Below the pieces are notes generated by a model. That model searched no databases. It saw only the letters and a list, made by a program, of their open reading frames with translations, and was not told the origin of the DNA. DNA of 64,000 bases from Triatoma infestans (Eukaryota; Arthropoda; Insecta; Hemiptera; Reduviidae), in the NCBI GenBank assembly GCA_011037195.1, contig JAAEAF010002721.1, positions 84,334 through 148,333 on the forward strand, in the 5' to 3' direction. Each line of letters begins with the position of its first letter. Positions within the stretch are counted from its first letter, which is position 1. The translations under genes were made by a program, and so were the position numbers. Of this stretch, positions 57,441-64,000 are shown piece after piece.

Positions 57441-58728
57441 ATTAGAACCCTCTTACTAGCAGAAAGAGTTGGCACATACACCACTCTTTTTTTTTCGCCA
57501 GTTCAAGTAAATTTCTATAAATATTGTTCAAACAGTTGGTTATTAGTCAAACATTTTGAATCCATAAAATTTAAAGAACATAATGTGGGGACTCTTGAAT
57601 TAATCTAAAACTTTGCTTTGTTTTTCTTTATTTCGAATCAAATATTCCGGTAAACTGCAAATATTTTTTTCTTTTATTCCAATTAATTAAATTTTTAATG
57701 TCCATAAATTACGGAAGTCAGTTTTACTCAATTTTAAACTTTCTATAAAACCGTTTTTTAAAAACTTATTTGTTAGATGAGATAAAATTTTCGTAAAACA
57801 AATGAATACGTAAGATTTAAAAACATATTGAACATTCTATACATAATAATATTTAGTACTTTGCTTCCAGCATTTATCGCCCAATATTTATGTTGTATTT
57901 TAATATTATGTTATTAAGGTATTTAAAAAAGCAGGTTTTAATATTGACGCACACACCCATTTCGTACAACCTTGAATACAAATGATCTATAATTATCTTA
58001 CAATTACAGTCACTGTTATGTGAGGAAAAAAAAAAACAACGTGTACGAAAAACAATGTTTAAATCAAGTCGTTTGCAACTTTACTAACACACGAATAAAC
58101 GTTTCGTTCGGTTGTTGTTTTTATTAAAATTTTGACATGTACCTAGTCATTTGTACTTTAAAATTACAATCCATTTTTCAGAGTACTAGCAAATTCGCCC
58201 AAGATTGTTTCTAGTACTTGAATGAATGATAAAACTTGGATTCATACAAAAAGAACCAATTTTGTAGGTAAATAAAGTTTTAAATAACGTTCAAAGTAAA
58301 TTAAGTAAATAAGTAAATAAAGTTCAAAAGTTCGTTCAGATCAGGATCCTAAAGATGTTTCAAATCATTGTAAGGAAACTGTTAGAAATTAGATTAGAGT
58401 CATTTATTAGGGAATTTTTTTCACATAACTTTCTTTTAGTCGAATACTCAAAGTTTGATTTGACAAATGTTGGCCAAACGGAAGTTTAAAAACTCGTACA
58501 TTAGAAGGTTTGCTAGGAAGGTACACACAAATTTGAAGAAATTGATTAATCGGAAGGATGACTTTGCAGATAAGTTTGTTTTTCATTTTCTTTTTGGAAT
58601 TTTCAAAGGAACTCTTCCAATTTGTTCGCCTTCAAACCTGCACGCATGTAAACATCCACTTTTATCTGACATATTTTTCGATAAAAATTTATTTTAGCTG
58701 CACTCTTTGAAAATTATATTTTCACTAC
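57441..58728. other. no gene seen
   Basis: AT-rich sequence. The frame at 58467-58697 is not recognised. Confidence 0.4.
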
Positions 58729-59265
58729 TTTTTCATAATTCAGTTTTTTATAATTACGCATTCCAGTCATTATTTCACTTTTTCACACAACATTCACATC
58801 CTCGCAAGCATGTATACCTAAATATGTTTTTTTTTTATAATTAAGTTTTTTATTATGCATTCCACTCAACATATCACCTTTTTACACGACATTTACATAC
58901 ATCATCCAAATACGCACGCATATATATATATTTTTTTTTTTAAACCTAAAACTTATATTTGTGTAAGAATTATTTGGTGCATGTATAATGTTTGCACTGG
59001 TAATTGCGTTTCTGTTGCTATTGTGGGAAGAGTGTTTTGAATAATGGTTCACTGGCAAATTTTGTCTGTTCGTTTATTAAGTTTTGTGTCTTGTGTTTAT
59101 ATATTTCGAGTTGTTCTATTATGTCAAGTCGTGTTAAAAAACTTAATTAAAAAAAAAAAAACATATTTAGGTATACATGCTTGCGAGGATGTGAATGTTG
59201 TGTGAAAAAATGAAATAATGACTGGAATGCATAATTATAAAAAACTGAATTATAAAAATCGCCTA
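58729..59265. repeat. foldback element with about 120-bp arms
   Basis: The left arm (about 58729-58852) reads 'ataattcagttttttataat', 'gcattccagtcattatttca', 'cctcgcaagcatgtatacct'. The right arm (about 59140-59265) is its near-perfect reverse complement. Between them a diverged direct copy of the left arm occupies about 58853-58940, and about 200 bases have no recognised content. This resembles a MITE or foldback with a duplicated subterminal segment. Confidence 0.7.
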
Positions 59266-59539
59266 ATTTTAAATGATGTTAGTTTAAATCGTTATTTAAT
59301 TTAATTTTAATTCATTTTATATAATTCATATTTTATTTTGATTAGTTAATTGTAAAGTAAATCTCCCTCCAACAACAGAGTTTAAAAATTAGACCCCCAC
59401 GTGTTGTTTCCATTTGTAAGGAAAATTTGCCCTTTAACAACCCAAACACGTGTTTTCCCACCTAGCTGACCATACCCCTTGACCTAGTTTAAGAGTTTAG
59501 TTTTAATACAGTTAAAAACAGCAGTCAGTGTGTAAACTA
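59266..59539. other. no gene seen
   Basis: AT-rich sequence with no recognised motif. Confidence 0.4.
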
Positions 59540-59690
59540 AATTTGCTTCTGTGCAAGTCTGTGTTGTCTGAAAAACGCATCCTGAAGATGGGCGTACGCC
59601 CGAAACCGGTCGATGACCACAAAATGAAGCAGGCTACCACGGAAAATGTCTCTGATGCTTTCCAGCTCTGCGGAACCAAACACCACAACA
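59540..59690 (+). repeat. HH module, best copy
   Basis: 'tttgcttctgtgcaagtctg' is followed by CTGAAGA (59582-59588), the GGGC-GTAC-GCCC stem, GAAAC (59602-59606), 'cggtcgatgaccacaaaatg', 'aagcaggctaccacggaaaa' and 'tctctgatgctttccagctc'. It leads directly into the Penelope-like ORF tail. Confidence 0.75.
59582..59606 (+). ncRNA. hammerhead-like ribozyme core (CTGAAGA, stem II, GAAAC)
   Basis: The conserved C-U-G-A-N-G-A and G-A-A-A boxes flank a perfectly paired 4-bp stem with a 4-base loop. One base (T) intervenes between CTGAAGA and the stem. Downstream, GGTC-GAT-GACC can pair as a stem III-like hairpin. No UH cleavage site was found in a position I could fit, so catalysis is unproven. Confidence 0.45.
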
Positions 59691-59824
59691 ATTATTACGA
59701 CTCTTTATTACGAGAGGCAGTACAAACTGAGGAAGGAGTGATCTGTTTAAATAGAGATGATGGTCTCCGTCTAAGCATTACATGGCTGGCTGTCCCTGCT
59801 CAGAGAAAGGAAAGTAAAAAATGA
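59691..59824 (+). pseudogene. Penelope-like element ORF C-terminus
   Basis: The frame reads NYYDSLLREAVQTEEG, then LNRDDGLRLSITWLAV and a stop at 59822-59824. R-E-A-x-x-x, followed by N-R-D-D-G-L-x-L-x-x-x-W, is the end of the GIY-YIG endonuclease region of Penelope-like elements as I know it from memory. Only about 45 residues remain, with no catalytic GIY-YIG visible, so it is a 5'-truncated copy. A hammerhead-like core follows 185 bases downstream at 60010. The upstream 59528-59690 part of the open frame is the HH module and is not protein-coding by any evidence. Confidence 0.6.
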
Positions 59825-60009
59825 TTTAGACTAGCAATACTAAGCTTCAACTTTAGTAGAAGGGCAATGCAAAGGAAGAACTCGATACTCATCAGCTATC
59901 ACATGCATCGAAAATTAAGCTATTTGCATGCAAGATAGCAAAGAAAGATGGCCTCGCCCTCTACTGCTGTTTCTTGGAAGGGGCGCTTTCGTATTCAAAT
60001 CGAACTACC

Positions 60010-60040
60010 CTGAAGAATTCTATTGCAATATGGGCGAAAC
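60010..60040 (+). ncRNA. second hammerhead-like core, Penelope type
   Basis: CTGAAGA (60010-60016), an imperfect stem built on TATTG/CAATA, and GAAAC (60036-60040) followed by GTCGGTTTATAATAAAC. The GAAACGT-then-AATAAAC arrangement after the ORF is like that of hammerheads in Penelope-like elements. Structure beyond the core was not resolved. Confidence 0.45.
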
Positions 60041-60780
60041 GTCGGTTTATAATAAACTAGACGCGACTGAGTGAAATAGAGAACATACGCGAACAAGCGA
60101 AATTTTAACAAATTATAAAGATGAATGGTTACTCGAAAATTTATCTGCTTTTAGTAAGTGATCACAAATATTGTTTGTTGATTTAAATACTATTCAAGTA
60201 TATAGAGAACAATATTCCTGTTACAATGATAGTATTGTGAAGGTTAAAATTGCTGGCTTTGCTTCTTACACGATGAAAATTAAACATTATTTTAATTATG
60301 TCAGTGTTAAATACTACTCTTTTAATTCGTGGTTTAGTCTAGAATTGGCTACGGTACATCATTACCGCACCTTAGACAGAGATAACTATAGTTTAGAATT
60401 AATTTTTTTTTTTTTTTTAGAAATTATCACAATATGACCTAGTTATTCTTTTCGCTTAGTCTACAATAATGTACAAATAGAAGTTTCAATAATTCTTAAA
60501 TATTTCATAAAGAATTCTTTTTTTAATAACTCAGCTTTGTATCTACTTGGATTTAAGTATTACACCTATAAAGTAAACTTACATTGCAGGATACTTTCTA
60601 TAAACGCTTAATTAAATAGAGAATTCAATAATAAATAAACGTGTAATGTTCCAAACCTTGAATATGTTGATTATTTTATCTCTCTGTTTTGTTAATTTGA
60701 AGTTATCTAAACATAAGTCTAGGTTTATCCATTGTTCTATATATTTACCGATGTATTCGTCGTAATTTGCTCATCTTCAT
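60041..60780. other. no gene recognised
   Basis: The frame at 60171-60437 (88 codons) is open but not recognised, and its C-terminal run of Phe comes from a T run. Confidence 0.35.
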
Positions 60781-61430
60781 GTGCAAAATTCCAAATTAAA
60801 GTCGTAAGATGTGGCAATTTATTTCAAAAAATTTTGTGTAAAACACTCACACGACTTCCTCTTACTGTATTTACATAGTTATAATTCAACATCCCTTTAA
60901 ACTCGGAATTTTTACTAAATTTACTAACTTCATTTACTGACACTGCAATAACCTAAACTAAAATCGACCCTTGAGCGAAGCGTGAACTTCCAGCTTACCG
61001 TGAACCTCTAAAATCTAGCTATCGAAAAAGTTCCAAGCAAAAGTAATATGTTATATATATGTATAATTAGTGTATCAAGTACCGAGGATAAAGAAAATCG
61101 TTGGAGCCGTTTTTGAGAGAATTTACTCTCTGTCTTCATTACTGTACCGAACTAACCACCAAGCCGGGCCAAGTAGTCATTCCCCATGATCTTGTCCGAG
61201 CCTAATAATAATTTCTCTTTGCTCCGTGGATATCAATCCGCCAACCATATTTCGCACATATTGCTTTCAGTTGACATTTCTAAAAAGTAGATGTTTCTCG
61301 ACTGTTCCTCTTACTTGATTCTACTTTGAATTCTCTGTCATTGGTATTTCCGGTTTTAACCGATTTTGAAAGGTTTACTGGTAAAACATAAACGAAATAT
61401 CAAGTTTGAACTTTCTGCGTTTTTCTGTTT
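60781..61430. repeat. D-repeat scraps
   Basis: 'aaacactcacacgacttcct' at about 60841 and 'ttggagccgtttttgagaga' near 61101, with 'ggtatttccggttttaacc' at about 61343, belong to the D-repeat. They are interspersed with unrecognised sequence. Confidence 0.45.
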
Positions 61431-61493
61431 TTTGTTATGCTGACCATACACCCACGTATTCTCTCTCACATACTATCTCTCTGTTTCTTTCTC

Positions 61494-61494
61494 T

Positions 61495-61541
<47 letters not shown>

Positions 61542-61548
61542 TACACAC
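61494..61548 (+). repeat. (TC)n-(AC)n compound microsatellite
   Basis: TC run 61494-61519 then AC run 61520-61548 with one interruption. It makes a spurious Leu-Ser/His-Thr frame at 61437-61664. Confidence 0.9.
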
Positions 61549-61568
61549 AAACTGAAAAGCTAAGATGC

Positions 61569-61590
61569 ACTATATATATATATATATATA
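61569..61590 (+). repeat. (TA)n microsatellite
   Basis: About 11 TA units in the same region. Confidence 0.85.
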
Positions 61591-61854
61591 AATTTCTAAG
61601 AACCTCTTTTGTCAGGACTCAGGAAACCTCAAAACCTATATTGCATATCGAAAATTTGACTTGATTGTTAAAACTTCTTTCAGCAATATGGTAAAGTAAA
61701 AGTCAAAAGTCTGTACGAATCAGATCATTGTTTTTCCTGTATTTATTTACAAATAAGGACCACTTATAACTTAAATGTGGAATAATTATCAATTTCGCAC
61801 ATATTAATACTAACAATAGCACTTTATTATAACAATTAATACATACTAGTAAAA

Positions 61855-61995
61855 TATACAACAGAGACATTTTCCGTGGTAGCCTGCTTCATTTTGTGGA
61901 CATCGACCGGATTCGGGCTTTCGCCCAACTTCAGTATGCGTTTGTCAGACAGTGTTATAATACAGACTTGCACAGAGCAAATTCAGTTTATACAC
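61855..61995 (-). repeat. HH module, mildly damaged
   Basis: On the minus strand the core reads CTGAAGT, a GGGC..GCCC stem, and GAATC, each box with one change, flanked by the same 'cggtcgatg' and 'aagcaggctaccacggaaaa' blocks. The stem remains paired although both catalytic boxes are mutated. Confidence 0.65.
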
Positions 61996-62689
61996 TCCTT
62001 AACTTTAGGTTAAAGTTATCTCTCACCTACTTGCATAATTTTATTTATAGAACAATTTTATGAGTTTATTTTCGAAAAGAAAAAGTCTACTAACGTTTTA
62101 AGTAAAATTTTATTGTAACCATGAAGGTTTCCTATATCAATTTGAAGCAGTAAACATGAAGTAGAAACACGCACGTACAACGGAAATAAAAACAAAGCTA
62201 GATGAACATCTGCCAGAGTGTATTTAAACAAGTAACTGAACAAAAACATTACGTCTGAAAATAAAAACACTCCCTGCACATTACATAGATAGTGTTGTAG
62301 AATCTAAAATAGTCCCTTGTTCGCCGCTAACTATCTAAACATTATATTTATTTTATAACAACCGTACAATTACTGTATTCATTGTTATGAATAAAAAATT
62401 TTCTTATAAAAATACTTTCTTTTGTTTTCATTTAGATGTTTGGTCTAGATCAAACGACTACAATAACGTATTTTCATTGATAAAGTTTATGAATAACACT
62501 ATTGAACTTAAAGTATTCATATAATGAAGTTTATGTTTTCCAACTCTCAGAGTGAAATGATGTGAACTTGACGATCGAAACTCTCACAAGAACATAAACG
62601 ACTAGCAACAGGATTATTACTTAGAATTTGTTTCTTAAATTACATTAAAATTAGGATAAAATTAGATAATTAATAGTACAACTTCTGTA
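61996..62689. other. no gene seen
   Basis: AT-rich. The 73-residue frame at 62058-62279 is unrecognised. Confidence 0.4.
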
Positions 62690-63110
62690 CAGTGTATTGT
62701 TTTACCAGATTTGTATATCTATTAGTGCACACTAGAAGCATTGAGAGAATTCCAAATTTGAAGAAAATTGATTAACCGAAAGTACGTCTTTACAACTTTG
62801 ATTTTATCCTTATGTTTACGCTGGTTGATTTCAGGTGAACCAGGCAGAAACCAATGTCGTTTGTGATATGAACATATAGTTTCAGCCATCTCTCTTCACA
62901 AATTGATTGGAAACCTTACTCTGACGATGGATGAAAATCCGAAACCAGTGAGAACCAACAAAATTAAGCCTGTTATGACGGATAAAATCAAAGATGCTGT
63001 CCAGCAATGCGGACCCAACCACCACATTCAACCACTTTCAAAATAGGTTTTTGACTTTTTTTGGAATTTTCTCGAAACGTCTACAATGATTTTATTTAAA
63101 CCTGAAATGC
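62690..63110 (+). repeat. D-repeat copy split by an HH module
   Basis: The left part, 62690-62792, ends '...cgaaagtacgtctttac', the right part resumes about 63039 with 'tttcaaaataggtttttgac'. Elsewhere in the D-repeat these are joined ('gcgactttacagaataggtt'). The HH module variant with the GGAT-GAAA-ATCC stem fills the gap. Confidence 0.55.
62921..62945 (+). ncRNA. hammerhead-like core, variant stem II
   Basis: CTGACGA (62921-62927), T, GGAT-GAAA-ATCC and GAAAC (62941-62945). The stem differs at several paired positions from the GGGC/GCCC of other copies but stays fully paired. Confidence 0.5.
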
Positions 63111-63364
63111 TGCATACATGTCTTATATGAAATATAAGAAATTTCTCATGACATTCCTCGTACAATAGGATATATACAGAACATTCCTGCTTGGGAAGAT
63201 ATTTTATATCTACAATTACAACAATTAAACCCGACTGATTGTTGCACATTCTTCTTTCTTTCACCACCTGATAATTATTTTCTTTATTTTTTATGTTTTC
63301 TATTTTCCAGATGTACATCATTCTTCTTACTTGCCAAGTAGTACAGAAATTTTTGTACATTATG

Positions 63365-63496
63365 CAACTATTTTTACTTTCTCTTACTCCTAGTAAGAGG
63401 AGGAAGTATTGTAATCGTGTCAAAATTCGATATCGAGTTTTCACCGGAAATATCTTTGAGGTCCCCTGAGCAAAAAAAGTGGTTTTTAGCAAATGG

Positions 63497-63533
<37 letters not shown>

Positions 63534-64000
63534 GTGTGCGTGTGTGTGTATGTATGTATGTGAACACCATAGCTCAAAAACGAATAACCGTAGAAAGTTG
63601 AAACTTGATATTCCGTTTAGATATCACCGTGGGATCTGACACTATTTTATCTGTCAAAATTCCTCAACCGGAAGTACCACGTTACTAGTTGCATTTTTTA
63701 CTTTTTGGCGATTTTCTCAAAAATAGCTCCGACGATTTTCTTTACACTTCAAACATAAACCACACATACAAAGAGCTACAACTTTTATTTGAAACATTTC
63801 TCCGAGAAAATGCATTGAAGGGCACTTTTGAGGGAGGGGTGGGGTTAGGTTTCCATCTAAAGTGCTATTTCAGTTTATTAGACAATTCTGTCATCTAAAT
63901 AATGTTAATTAGAATTAAATATGTTGTTGAAATATCCGAGTTTGAAAAAAATCGGATTACCGGAAGTATTCGTTTACTTTACCAATTTATTAAATGATTT
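63365..64000 (+). repeat. D-repeat copy, clearest, runs off the right edge
   Basis: Order of blocks: an 'agtaagaggaggaagtattg' inverted-arm-like start with 'ctttctcttactcctagtaa', 'gatatcgagttttcaccgga', a GT tract (63499-63550), 'catagctcaaaaacgaataa', 'cctcaaccggaagtacca', 'gagctacaacttttatttga', 'ttgagggaggggtggggtta' and 'aaatcggattaccggaagta'. All forward frames are short and not shared in reading with the other copies. Confidence 0.7.
63499..63550 (+). repeat. (GT)n microsatellite inside D-repeat
   Basis: About 26 GT units with a 'ccg' interruption near 63532. Confidence 0.9.

Noticed and set aside
59528..59690. Extension of the Penelope-like ORF upstream through the HH module
   Set aside because: The module is found elsewhere without any protein context, so the open frame through it is fortuitous.
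63028..63570. 180-codon minus-strand frame
   Set aside because: Its N-terminal end is a His-Thr run from a GT microsatellite and the rest lies over D-repeat DNA.

Overview
The window reads as intergenic, repeat-dominated nuclear DNA from an animal, most likely an arthropod and plausibly an insect. It is AT-rich, has many CA/GT, TA and AAT microsatellites, and carries BEL/Pao, Ty3/gypsy, I/Jockey-type and RTE-like LINE, Penelope-like, mariner and hAT-type sequences. I could not recognise a single host protein-coding exon, rRNA gene or complete tRNA. The species cannot be fixed from the sequence alone. One run of 20 Ns (39822-39841) shows that this is a scaffold.

Layout. 1-2880: the 3' part of an RNase H-bearing LINE (+) abuts a 5'-truncated RTE-like LINE (-). 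4150-7095: a second broken LINE (-) with endonuclease, reverse transcriptase and a C-terminal zinc knuckle. 7.2-22 kb: AT-rich DNA with LINE scraps, copies of a dispersed non-coding repeat (called the D-repeat here), an inverted-repeat element at 12.8-13.6 kb, and a LINE 3' end with an AAT tail at 19.1-19.4 kb. 22.09-22.70 kb: a decayed gypsy RT/RNase H. 29.2-29.5 kb: a mariner fossil. 30.74-30.93 kb: a near-palindromic foldback. 31632-36382: a BEL/Pao element with both LTRs and a 5-bp target duplication, which landed inside a D-repeat copy, lost its RT core, and later took a 334-bp insertion in its integrase. 38448-40750: a 909-bp inverted duplication around the N gap. 42940-49747: a small gypsy-like LTR element whose 5' LTR is split by two tandem hAT-like elements sharing 8-bp target duplications. 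49.75-64 kb: AT-rich DNA, more D-repeat copies, a foldback at 58.7-59.3 kb and the C-terminal end of a Penelope-like ORF.

How the parts relate. The window is a record of nested insertion. The most interesting shared signal is a short module, seen at about eight places on both strands, whose centre matches the hammerhead ribozyme core (CTGANGA, a stem, GAAAC) with a stem II that changes sequence but stays paired. One copy lies next to a Penelope-like ORF tail, and Penelope-like elements are known to carry hammerhead motifs. I did not find the cleavage site, so activity is open. All element ORFs seen here are broken, and nothing looks able to move on its own proteins.
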